From Actinomadura rupiterrae (GTDB taxonomy: Bacteria > Actinomycetota > Actinomycetes > Streptosporangiales > Streptosporangiaceae): 64,000 nt of DNA. The notes under the pieces are model-generated. The model worked only from the letters and a program-made list of their open reading frames with translations. It searched no databases and had not been told where the DNA came from. The number at the start of each line of letters is the position of its first letter. Within the stretch, counting starts at the first letter, position 1. Shown piece by piece: positions 34,447 through 41,855 of the stretch. The stretch is taken from contig NZ_JAMZEA010000011.1 of the NCBI RefSeq assembly GCF_024172125.1, positions 186,001 to 250,000 on the forward strand, given 5' to 3'. The position numbers and the translations under genes are program-made.

Positions 34447-35472
34447 TCAGTGGGAGCTGGAGGCGGACCAGATGTTGATGCCGGCTTCTACGGCGTCGCG
34501 GTCGATGGCGGTGAGTTCCTCGGCGGTGAAGGCGGGGGTGGTGAGGGCGGCGAGGCTGTTCTCCAGCTGGGCGACGCTGCTGGCGCCGATGAGGGCGGAG
34601 GTGACGCGCCGGTCGCGGAGGGTCCAGGCGAGGGCCATCTGGGCGAGGGACTGGCCGCGGGAGCGGGCGATCTCGTTGAGGGCGTTGATGTGGCGCAGGG
34701 TGTCGTCGGTGAGCAGGTCGGGGGAGAGGGACTTGCCCTGGCTGGCGCGCGAGCCCTCGGGGACGCCGCTGAGGTACTTGTCGGTCAGCATGCCCTGGGC
34801 CAGCGGCGAGAAGGCGATGCAGCCGACGCCCTTGTCCTCCAGGACGTCCAGGAGGCCGCCCTCGATCCAGCGGTTCAGCATCGAGTAGGACGGCTGGTGG
34901 ATGAGCAGCGGCGTGCCCAGCTCGCGCAGGATTTCGGCGGCCTCGGCGGTGCGTTCGGGGGAGTAGGACGAGATGCCCGCGTACAGCGCCTTTCCGGAGC
35001 GGACGGCGTGGTCGAGCGCGCCCATCGTCTCCTCAAGGGGCGTCTCGGGGTCGAAGCGGTGGCTGTAGAAGATGTCGACGTAGTCCAGGCCCATCCGGGA
35101 CAGGGACTGGTCGAGGCTGGCCAGCAGGTATTTGCGCGAGCCCCATTCGCCGTAGGGGCCGGGCCACATGTCGTAGCCGGCCTTGGTGGAGATGATCAGC
35201 TCGTCGCGGTAGGGGGCGAAGTCCTCGCGGAACAGCCGGCCGAAGTTCTTCTCCGCCGAGCCGTAGGGCGGGCCGTAGTTGTTGGCCAGGTCGAAGTGGG
35301 TGACGCCGAGGTCGAACGCGCGCCGCAGGATCGCCCGCTGGACGTCCAGCGGGCGGTCGTCGCCGAAGTTGTGCCAGAGCCCGAGGGAGATCGCGGGCAG
35401 CTTCAGGCCGCTGCGCCCGCAGCGTCGGTAGTCCATCCGGTCGTAGCGCTCGTCGGCGGCGGCGTAGGTCAT
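34447..35472 (-). CDS. Aldo/keto reductase (YghZ / glyceraldehyde-3-phosphate reductase type)
   Basis: The 341-residue TIM-barrel NADPH reductase has the family residues: Asp and Tyr in HFDLANNYG, Lys in STKAGYDMWPGPYGEWGSRK and His in YVDIFYSHRFD, plus the NADPH-binding tail GASSVAQLENSL. The GPYGEWGSRKY stretch is specific to the YghZ/AKR14 group, which reduces L-glyceraldehyde-3-phosphate and methylglyoxal. The ATG at 35472 gives MTYAAADERYDRM; no strong ribosome site is visible there. Confidence 0.92.
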   Translation of the reverse strand: MTYAAADERYDRMDYRRCGRSGLKLPAISLGLWHNFGDDRPLDVQRAILRRAFDLGVTHFDLANNYGPPYGSAEKNFGRLFREDFAPYRDELIISTKAGYDMWPGPYGEWGSRKYLLASLDQSLSRMGLDYVDIFYSHRFDPETPLEETMGALDHAVRSGKALYAGISSYSPERTAEAAEILRELGTPLLIHQPSYSMLNRWIEGGLLDVLEDKGVGCIAFSPLAQGMLTDKYLSGVPEGSRASQGKSLSPDLLTDDTLRHINALNEIARSRGQSLAQMALAWTLRDRRVTSALIGASSVAQLENSLAALTTPAFTAEELTAIDRDAVEAGINIWSASSSH

Positions 35473-35583
35473 GGTGATCAGTCTCGCATGCCCAGGGGAC
35501 GGGGTGTTCGGGCAGGTCACCGGAGGGAACAGGGATCGGGGGAGCGGTGCGCCTCGACAGCGGCGGCGCGGCCGGGTGAAAAT

Positions 35584-35601
35584 ACTGAACGTTCGGTCGG
35601 T
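35584..35601 (+). promoter_or_regulatory. Candidate TetR/PaaR-type operator before paaZ
   Basis: ACTGAACGTTCGGTCGGT holds a GAACGTTC palindrome flanked by AC and GT and an ACCGACCG half-site on the other strand, like operators of TetR regulators in actinobacterial phenylacetate genes. It lies 41 bases before the paaZ start. Confidence 0.4.
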
Positions 35602-35641
35602 AACGCGGGGGCGCCGTCCCCGAGGCGGACGAGGAGGTCCC

Positions 35642-37672
35642 GTGAGCGTGCTGCGCAGCTATCTGTCCGGTTCCTGGCAGGAAGGGGGCGGCGAGGGCGC
35701 GCCCCTGCGGGACGCCGCGACCGGCGAGGAGGTCGCGCGGCTGTCCACGCTGGGCCTGGACCGCGCCGCCGCGCTGGAGTACGGGCGCCGCGTCGGCGGC
35801 CCCGCCCTGCGCGAGCTGACCTTCCACCAGCGCGGCGCGCTGCTCAAGGCGCTGGCGTCCCACCTGCGCGAGCACCGCGAGGAGCTGTACGCGCTGTCCG
35901 CGAGGACGGGCGCGACGCTCGGCGACTCGAAGTTCGACGTGGACGGCGGCATCGGCGTGCTGTTCACGTTCTCCAGCAAGGGCCGCCGCGAGATGCCCAA
36001 CGACACCGTCTACGTGGACGGCGCCGTCGAGCCGCTCGGCAAGGCCGGGACGTTCGTCGCGCAGCACATCTGCACGCCGCTGCACGGCGTGGCCGTCCAG
36101 ATCAACGCGTTCAACTTCCCGGTCTGGGGGCCGCTGGAGAAGCTCGCGCCCGCCTTCCTCGCCGGGATGCCGAGCCTCCTCAAGCCCGCCGAGCAGACCG
36201 CGTACCTGACCGCGCGGCTGGTCGAGCTGATCGTCGAGTCGGGGATCCTGCCCGAGGGCAGCGTGCAGATGCTCACCGGCGAGGCGGGCGACCTGCTCGA
36301 CCACGTCACCGAGCAGGACGTCGTGGCCTTCACCGGCTCGGCCGACACCGCCGCGCGGCTGCGCGCGCACCCGGCGGTCGTCCGGCACTCGGTCCGGTTC
36401 AACGCCGAGGCCGACTCGCTGAACTGCTCGATCCTCGGCCCGGACGCCGCGCCCGGAACGCCCGAGTTCGACCTGTACGTCAAGCAGCTCGTCGCCGAGA
36501 TGACGGTGAAGGCCGGCCAGAAGTGCACGGCGATCCGCCGCGCGCTCGTCCCCGCCGACCGGATGGAGGACGTCGCGGAGGCCGTCCGGGCGCGGCTGGC
36601 GAAGGTGACCGTTGGCAACCCGGCGAACCCCGACGTCCGGATGGGCGCGCTCGCCACGCTGGAGCAGCGCGAGGAGGTCCGCCGCTCGCTCAAGGGCCTG
36701 CTGGACGCCGGGACCGTCCTGTTCGGCGACCCCGCCCACGTGGACGTCGTGGACGCCGACGCCGAGCGCGGCGCGTTCATGTCCCCGATCCTGCTGCGCG
36801 CCGACGACGCCGGACGCGCCGAGCCGCACGAGATCGAGGCGTTCGGCCCGGTCTCCACGCTCATCCCCTATGAGGGCGCCGAGCAAGCGGTCGAGCTGGC
36901 CGCGCGCGGCCGCGGCAGCCTCGCCGGATCGGTCGTGTCGGCCGACACCGGCTTCGCCCGGACGGTCGTCCTCGGCCTCGCGCCCTGGCACGGCCGGCTG
37001 CTCGTGCTGAACGGCACCGACGCCAAGGAGTCCACCGGGCACGGCTCGCCGATGCCGATGCTCGTCCACGGCGGCCCCGGACGCGCCGGAGGCGGCGAGG
37101 AGATGGGCGGCGTGCGCGGCGTCCTGCACCACATGCAGCGCACCGCCGTGCAGGCCGACCCGGGGACGCTCACCGCGATCACCGGCCGCTGGGTGCCCGG
37201 CGCGGAGCGGACCGTCACCGCCGACCACCCGTTCCGCAAGCACCTGGAGGACCTGCACGTCGGCGACACGGTCGTCTCGGGCCCGCGCCAGGTCACGATG
37301 GAGGACGTCGAGCACTTCGCCGAGTTCACCGGCGACACCTTCTACGCCCACATGGACGAGGAGGCCGCCCGCGCCAACCCGTTCTTCGACGGCCGGGTCG
37401 CGCACGGCTACCTCGTGCTGTCCTTCGCCGCCGGGCTGTTCGTCGACCCCGACCCCGGGCCCGTCCTGGCGAATTACGGGCTGGAGAACCTGCGGTTCCT
37501 CACACCGGTCTACCCCGGCGACGAGGTGACCGCGACGCTCACCGCCAAGCAGCTCATCCCGCGCGAGGGCGCCGACCACGGCGAGGTCCGCTGGGACGTG
37601 GACGTCACCAACCAGAAGGGCGAGTCGGTCGCCAAGTACGACCTGCTGACCATGGTTGCCAAGCGCCCCTGA
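35642..37672 (+). CDS. paaZ: Bifunctional oxepin-CoA hydrolase / 3-oxo-5,6-dehydrosuberyl-CoA semialdehyde dehydrogenase PaaZ
   Basis: The 676-residue protein is an aldehyde dehydrogenase (about 1-515) fused to a MaoC-like hydratase (about 530-676). The ALDH part has the substrate-pocket segment QINAFNFPVWGPLEK and catalytic Cys295 in GQKCTAIRR; the MaoC part shows FTGDTFYAHMDEEAARANPFF and VAHGYLVLSFAAGLF. PaaZ opens the oxepin-CoA ring in phenylacetate breakdown and oxidises the aldehyde. GTG start after AGGAGG. No other paa gene is in the window. Confidence 0.93.
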   Translation: MSVLRSYLSGSWQEGGGEGAPLRDAATGEEVARLSTLGLDRAAALEYGRRVGGPALRELTFHQRGALLKALASHLREHREELYALSARTGATLGDSKFDVDGGIGVLFTFSSKGRREMPNDTVYVDGAVEPLGKAGTFVAQHICTPLHGVAVQINAFNFPVWGPLEKLAPAFLAGMPSLLKPAEQTAYLTARLVELIVESGILPEGSVQMLTGEAGDLLDHVTEQDVVAFTGSADTAARLRAHPAVVRHSVRFNAEADSLNCSILGPDAAPGTPEFDLYVKQLVAEMTVKAGQKCTAIRRALVPADRMEDVAEAVRARLAKVTVGNPANPDVRMGALATLEQREEVRRSLKGLLDAGTVLFGDPAHVDVVDADAERGAFMSPILLRADDAGRAEPHEIEAFGPVSTLIPYEGAEQAVELAARGRGSLAGSVVSADTGFARTVVLGLAPWHGRLLVLNGTDAKESTGHGSPMPMLVHGGPGRAGGGEEMGGVRGVLHHMQRTAVQADPGTLTAITGRWVPGAERTVTADHPFRKHLEDLHVGDTVVSGPRQVTMEDVEHFAEFTGDTFYAHMDEEAARANPFFDGRVAHGYLVLSFAAGLFVDPDPGPVLANYGLENLRFLTPVYPGDEVTATLTAKQLIPREGADHGEVRWDVDVTNQKGESVAKYDLLTMVAKRP

Positions 37673-37703
37673 CCGTGCCCGCTGTGTTCTGCGGGGCGGT
37701 CAG
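37669..37703. terminator. Bidirectional terminator overlapping both stop codons
   Basis: CTGACCG-TG-CCCGC (37669-37682), loop TGTGTTCT, then GCGGG-G-CGGTCAG (37691-37703). The arms contain the stop codons of paaZ and of the converging XRE gene. Confidence 0.65.
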
Positions 37704-38539
37704 CCGGTGAGGGACTGGGTGCCGAGGACGGTGAGCAGCTCCAGCTTCTCCGCGTCCTCGGTGCCCGGCTCGGCGGTGTAGAGCATCACGCGCAGGTCGG
37801 CGCCGGTCACGGTGAACATGTCGCAGTCCAGCGCGATCGCGCCGACCCGCGGATGGTCGATGATCTTGCGGGCAAGCTCGTGCTCGCGGACGACACCGGA
37901 GTCCCACAGCCGCGCGAACCGCGGGCTCCCGGCCCGCAGCTCGGCGATCAGCGCGCGCACCTGCCGGTCGGCCGGGTAGCGGGCGGCGGTGGTCCGCAGG
38001 TCGCTGACCAGCGCGGTGTGGAACTCCAGCAGCGTCTCCGGGGTGTGCCGGGCGCGCCCGCCCGGGCCCAGGAAGTGCCGCCACACGACGTTCCGCTCGA
38101 TCCCGCGCCATCCGGACGGGTCGCCCATCAGCGCCGCCCAGGGCTGGTTGGCGAGCAGCAGGTTCCAGGCGGCGTCGTGCACCACGACCGGCGTCCCGGA
38201 CATCCGGTCCAGCAGCCGGTGGACGCCCGGGGTGATGAACGCGGGCACGGTCTCGGGGCCCGGCGGGACGAGCCCGGCCAGCCGGAACAGGTGCTCGCGC
38301 TCGGCCCCGGCCAGCCGCAGCGCCCGGGCGAGGGCCTCCACGACCTGCGCGGACGGGTTGGACGCGCGGCCCTGTTCGAGCCGGGTCACGTAGTCCACCG
38401 AGATCCCGGCGAGCATCGCCAGCTCTTCGCGGCGCAGGCCCGCCGCGCGCCGCTGCCCGCCCGCGGGCAGGCCCGCCGCCTCGGGCCGGACGCGGTCGCG
38501 CCAGACCCGCACCGCCCGGCCGAAATCCGTGGTCGCCAT
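37700..38539 (-). CDS. XRE-family regulator with MmyB-like domain (second copy)
   Basis: The 279-residue protein has an N-terminal HTH (RRAAGLRREELAMLAGISVDYVTRLEQGR) and the MmyB-like domain (VVVHDAAWNLLLANQPWAALMG, then a WRHF segment and RVGAIALDCDMFTVTGADLRVMLYTAEPG). It is the same architecture as the protein at 16086. ATG at 38539. It is divergent from an SDR oxidoreductase, the usual target arrangement for this regulator group, and the gap between them holds the shared 20-bp motif. Confidence 0.9.
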   Translation of the reverse strand: MATTDFGRAVRVWRDRVRPEAAGLPAGGQRRAAGLRREELAMLAGISVDYVTRLEQGRASNPSAQVVEALARALRLAGAEREHLFRLAGLVPPGPETVPAFITPGVHRLLDRMSGTPVVVHDAAWNLLLANQPWAALMGDPSGWRGIERNVVWRHFLGPGGRARHTPETLLEFHTALVSDLRTTAARYPADRQVRALIAELRAGSPRFARLWDSGVVREHELARKIIDHPRVGAIALDCDMFTVTGADLRVMLYTAEPGTEDAEKLELLTVLGTQSLTG

Positions 38540-38572
38540 GGTCCCAGTCTGCCCGTCCGCGCCGCGTCCTTC

Positions 38573-38592
38573 CTGGTACCGGCAGTCCCAGG
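38573..38592. promoter_or_regulatory. Shared XRE-MmyB motif, copy 2
   Basis: CTGGTACCGGCAGTCCCAGG lies between the XRE gene and the SDR gene. It sits inside a larger inverted repeat, CTTCCTGG with CCAGGAAG, separated by 11 bases. Confidence 0.55.
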
Positions 38593-38640
38593 AAGCGCAG
38601 ACGACTGTTCGGCCGTCCGACGCGGGGGAAGCCTGGAGGC

Positions 38641-39348
38641 ATGACGACGACATTGATCACCGGAGCGAACAAGGGCCTGGGCTACGAGACCGCGCGGCGG
38701 CTCGTCGAGGCGGGCCACACCGTCTACGTGGGGGCGCGCGACCCCCAGCGGGGCCGGGAGGCGGCCGCGAAGCTGGGCGCCCGGTTCGTCCAGCTGGACG
38801 TGACCGACCAGGCGTCGGTGGACGCCGCCGCCAAGACCATCGAGGCGGACGGCGGGCTGGACGTCCTGGTCAACAACGCGGGCATCGAGTCGCGCGGCCC
38901 GAACGGGGAGGTGCCGGACGCGGGCGGGATGACCGCCGACGACATCCGGACGGTCTTCGAGACCAACGTGTTCGGCGTGGTGCGGGTCCTGCACGCCTTC
39001 CTGCCGCTGCTCCAGCGGTCGGACGCGCCCGTGGTCGTGAACATCGGCAGCGGCCTCGGCTCGCTGGCCAAGACCGAGGTCCCCGGCAGCCCGCACCAGC
39101 AGTACCCGGGCGTGGCGTACCCGGTGTCCAAGACCGCGGTCAACATGATCACCCTGAAGTACGCGCACGCGTTCCCGAACATGCGGATCAACGTGGTCGA
39201 GCCGGGCTACACCGCGACCGACCTCAACAAGCACACCGGCCACCAGACCGTCGAGGAGGGCGCCGAGATCATCGTCCGGATGGCGCAGATCGGCCCGGAC
39301 GGCCCGACCGCCGCCTACGTCGACGCCGCGGGCCCGCTGCCCTGGTGA
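38641..39348 (+). CDS. Short-chain dehydrogenase/reductase
   Basis: The 235-residue Rossmann protein has the cofactor loop TGANKGLG (residues 7-14), NNAG, and the catalytic YPVSK motif, with Ser in NIGSGLGSL. Asp rather than a second Arg follows the basic GARDP segment, leaving NADP preference open but likely. ATG start at 38641, divergent from the XRE-MmyB regulator that probably controls it. Substrate unknown. Confidence 0.92.
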   Translation: MTTTLITGANKGLGYETARRLVEAGHTVYVGARDPQRGREAAAKLGARFVQLDVTDQASVDAAAKTIEADGGLDVLVNNAGIESRGPNGEVPDAGGMTADDIRTVFETNVFGVVRVLHAFLPLLQRSDAPVVVNIGSGLGSLAKTEVPGSPHQQYPGVAYPVSKTAVNMITLKYAHAFPNMRINVVEPGYTATDLNKHTGHQTVEEGAEIIVRMAQIGPDGPTAAYVDAAGPLPW

Positions 39349-39378
39349 CCCGGCCCGCCTGACGGCCGCGCCGAGGAC

Positions 39379-39482
39379 GCGTCGGGGGCCGCGTCGGGGG
39401 CCGGGCCGAGACCGCGCCAAGACCGCGTCGGGGGCCGTCGGGGGCCGCGTCGAGGGGCCGCGTCGAGGGGCCGCGTCGAGGG
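39379..39482. repeat. CCGCGTCGAGGGG tandem repeats
   Basis: Three copies of the 13-bp unit CCGCGTCGAGGGG run from 39445 to about 39482, preceded by three scattered copies of GCGTCGGGGGC from 39379. The 254-base gap is otherwise non-coding up to the promoter of the XRE-cupin gene. Confidence 0.6.
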
Positions 39483-39539
39483 CGCGTTGCGGGCCGCTCG
39501 GACATCGCCAGGAGGTGTCCGGGCGGCCCGTCCTATACT

Positions 39540-39557
39540 CGTTCGGTAAAGCGAACG
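39540..39557 (+). promoter_or_regulatory. Hydroxyproline-operon operator, copy 1 (regulator promoter)
   Basis: CGTTCG-GTAAAG-CGAACG is a perfect 6-bp inverted repeat placed directly after a -10-like TATACT (39534-39539) of the XRE-cupin gene. The same element occurs at 40261-40278. Confidence 0.7.
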
Positions 39558-39602
39558 GCGATAGGGTGTCGGCCGCCCGGCCGGACGACGAAGGGAACGC
39601 GG

Positions 39603-40205
39603 GTGAGCGAATCAGTGCGCGACATGCTGGCGGAGAACCTCCGCCGGGCGCGCGCCGAGCGCGGGTTGTCGCTGTCGGAGCTGTCCCGCCGGTCCAAGAT
39701 CGGCAAGGCGACGCTGTCGCAGCTGGAGGCGGGCGCGGGCAACCCGACGATCGAGACCGTGTTCAGCCTGTCCCGGGCCCTGGAGGTGCCGATCTCCGAC
39801 CTGCTGGACAGCGAGCGGCCGAACGGCCTGACCGTGGTGCGGTCCGCGCAGGTCGAGGTGCTCCGCGGGGCGGGGGTGGACCTGCGCCCGCTGCGCGGGA
39901 TCGAGTCCGGCGACGCGATCTTCGAGGTGTACGACCAGCAGGTCAGGGCCGACTCGCGGCAGGACTCGCTCGGCCACGTCGGCACCGAGCACACCATCGT
40001 GCAGGCCGGCCGGCTGGGCGTTCGGGTCGACGGACGGGAGGTCGAGCTCGGCCCGGGCGACTACGTCGGCTTCGACGGCCTGCTCCCGCACAGCTACACC
40101 GCCCTGGACGGCCCGGTCCGCTCGGTGCTGCTCCTGCAATACAAGTCTGACCAGCGGCTTCACTCCGCCAAGTCCGGTCCGCCGTGCCTGGCCGAAACTC
40201 CGTGA
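39603..40205 (+). CDS. XRE-family regulator with cupin sensor domain
   Basis: The 200-residue protein has an N-terminal HTH (LSLSELSRRSKIGKATLSQLEAGAGNPTIET, about residues 23-54) and a C-terminal cupin (IVQAGRLGVRVDGREVELGPGDYVGF, then PHSYTA). Such regulators sense small metabolites. It is upstream of and in line with the hydroxyproline genes, and the same palindrome stands in its own promoter and in theirs, so it is probably an autoregulated repressor of the pathway. GTG start at 39603. Confidence 0.92.
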   Translation: MSESVRDMLAENLRRARAERGLSLSELSRRSKIGKATLSQLEAGAGNPTIETVFSLSRALEVPISDLLDSERPNGLTVVRSAQVEVLRGAGVDLRPLRGIESGDAIFEVYDQQVRADSRQDSLGHVGTEHTIVQAGRLGVRVDGREVELGPGDYVGFDGLLPHSYTALDGPVRSVLLLQYKSDQRLHSAKSGPPCLAETP

Positions 40206-40224
40206 AGCAGGTCACGCGTCACCG

Positions 40225-40254
40225 TTGACATGGCATCGACGGGCGTCGTAGCCT
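40225..40254 (+). promoter_or_regulatory. Sigma-70-type promoter of the hydroxyproline operon
   Basis: A -35 TTGACA (40225-40230), an 18-base spacer and a -10-like TAGCCT (40249-40254) precede the palindrome, so a bound repressor would block open-complex formation. Confidence 0.55.
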
Positions 40255-40260
40255 CCGAAG

Positions 40261-40278
40261 CGTTCGGTTTAACGAACG
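40261..40278 (+). promoter_or_regulatory. Hydroxyproline-operon operator, copy 2 (enzyme promoter)
   Basis: CGTTCG-GTTTAA-CGAACG, same arms and spacing as copy 1, 15 bases before the first dehydrogenase gene. Confidence 0.7.
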
Positions 40279-40293
40279 AGCTGGAGGGAACGC

Positions 40294-41544
40294 ATGCGCG
40301 TCGTGGTCGTGGGCGCCGGGATCGTCGGCGCCGCCTGCGCCCGCGAGCTGGCGCGGGCCGGGCTCGCGGTGACCGTCCTCGACCGGGGCGGCCCGGCCGC
40401 CGGGACCACCGCGCACGGCGAGGGCAACATCCTGGTCTCCGACAAGGGCCCCGGCCCGGAGCTGGAGCTGGCGAAGCTCTCCCGGAGCCTGTGGCCCGAG
40501 ATCCTGGACGGCCTCCCGAACGCCGGCGGGGTCGAGTGGGACCCCAAGGGCGGCATCGTCGTCGCGACGACCCCCGAGGGCGCCCGCGAGCTGGAGAAGT
40601 TCGCCGAGAGCCAGCGCGCGGCCGGCGTCACCGCCGAGGCGCTGGACGCCGCGTCCCTCGCCGCCGCCGAGCCGCACCTCACCCGCGAGGTCACCGCCGC
40701 CGTCCACTACCCGGACGACGCGCAGGTCCAGCCGTCCGGCGCCGCCACGGCCCTCCTGTCCGACGCCCTCCGCCACGGCGCCGACCTCCGCACCGGCTGC
40801 GAACTCATAGGCGTCCGCACCCACGACGGCTACCCCGACGGTTCGCGGGACGGCGCTTCCGGCGAACGAGGTGGCGCGTCCAGCGTGTGGAGCGTCTCGC
40901 GCGCTGATGGGAACCGCCTGACCGGTGTGCGCACCTCGCAGGGGGTGATCGACGCCGATCTCGTGGTGAACGCGGCCGGGCCGTGGTCCGGTGAGGTCGC
41001 GGCGCGGCTCGGGGCGCCGATCGACGTGCGGCCCCGGCGCGGCGAGGTGCTGGTCACGGCGCCGCTCCCGCCGACGGTGTTCCACAAGGTCTACGACGCC
41101 GACTACGTCGGTGCGGTCGGCAGCGGCTCGCAGGACCTCCAGGCCTCCACCGTCATCGAGTCCACCGGCGCCGGGACGATCCTGATCGGCTCGTCGCGCC
41201 GCCAGGTCGGCTTCGACGACCGGATCCGCCCGTTCGTCCTCGCCGAGCTGGCGCGCAAGGCGCTGCGGCTGTACCCGTCCCTCGCGGGCGTGCAGGTGAT
41301 GCGCGCCTACGGCGGGTTCCGGCCCTACGTCCCCGACCACCTGCCGGTCATCGGCCCCGACCCGCGCCTGCCCGGCCTGTGGCACGCGACCGGGCACGAG
41401 GGCGCGGGCATCGGCCTGTCGGTCGGCACCGCGCGCCTGCTGCGCGAGCTGGTCACCGGGGCCGTCCCGTCCCTCGACCCGGAGCCGTTCCGGGCCGGCC
41501 GGCCCGCCGTCCTCGGCGCCGACGCCTGCGAAGGAGCAGCGTGA
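40294..41544 (+). CDS. FAD-dependent D-amino-acid dehydrogenase, beta subunit of D-hydroxyproline dehydrogenase
   Basis: The 416-residue DAO-type flavoprotein has the FAD loop GAGIVGAACARELARAG at residues 7-23 and the C-terminal FAD/substrate segment GLWHATGHEGAGIGLSVGTA. It corresponds to the HcnC/LhpB-like catalytic subunit that oxidises cis-4-hydroxy-D-proline. ATG at 40294 after GGAGGG. Its stop overlaps the GTG of the [2Fe-2S] subunit. The segment near residues 185-205 is a poorly conserved, Gly/Ser-rich loop. Confidence 0.87.
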   Translation: MRVVVVGAGIVGAACARELARAGLAVTVLDRGGPAAGTTAHGEGNILVSDKGPGPELELAKLSRSLWPEILDGLPNAGGVEWDPKGGIVVATTPEGARELEKFAESQRAAGVTAEALDAASLAAAEPHLTREVTAAVHYPDDAQVQPSGAATALLSDALRHGADLRTGCELIGVRTHDGYPDGSRDGASGERGGASSVWSVSRADGNRLTGVRTSQGVIDADLVVNAAGPWSGEVAARLGAPIDVRPRRGEVLVTAPLPPTVFHKVYDADYVGAVGSGSQDLQASTVIESTGAGTILIGSSRRQVGFDDRIRPFVLAELARKALRLYPSLAGVQVMRAYGGFRPYVPDHLPVIGPDPRLPGLWHATGHEGAGIGLSVGTARLLRELVTGAVPSLDPEPFRAGRPAVLGADACEGAA

Positions 41545-41855
41545 GCCCCCGCATCGTCCCCGCCCGCACGGACGCCGTCCGGCGGCGCGCGACCCCGCTG
41601 ACCATCACCGTGGACGGCGTCCCGGTGCCGGGCGCGGACGGGCAGACCGTCGCGGGCGTGCTGCTCGCGGGCGGACGCCTGTCCTGGCGGTCCGGGCCGT
41701 CCGGCGCGCCGCGCGGGGTGTTCTGCGGTATCGGCGTCTGCTTCGACTGCCTGGTCACCGTCAACGGCGAGCGGGACGTGCGCGCCTGCCGCCGTCGCGC
41801 GTGCGACGGCGACGTGGTCACCACCCAGTCGCGCGAGCCGGGGGAGGAGCGATGA
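41541..41855 (+). CDS. (2Fe-2S)-binding subunit of D-hydroxyproline dehydrogenase
   Basis: The 104-residue ferredoxin-like protein carries the plant-type cluster motif in GVFCGIGVCFDCLVTV, with the fourth Cys in VRAC. It corresponds to the small HcnA-like subunit that passes electrons between the two flavin subunits. GTG start overlaps the previous stop, and its own stop overlaps the ATG of the next gene, so the three subunits are translated in step. Confidence 0.9.
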   Translation: MSPRIVPARTDAVRRRATPLTITVDGVPVPGADGQTVAGVLLAGGRLSWRSGPSGAPRGVFCGIGVCFDCLVTVNGERDVRACRRRACDGDVVTTQSREPGEER

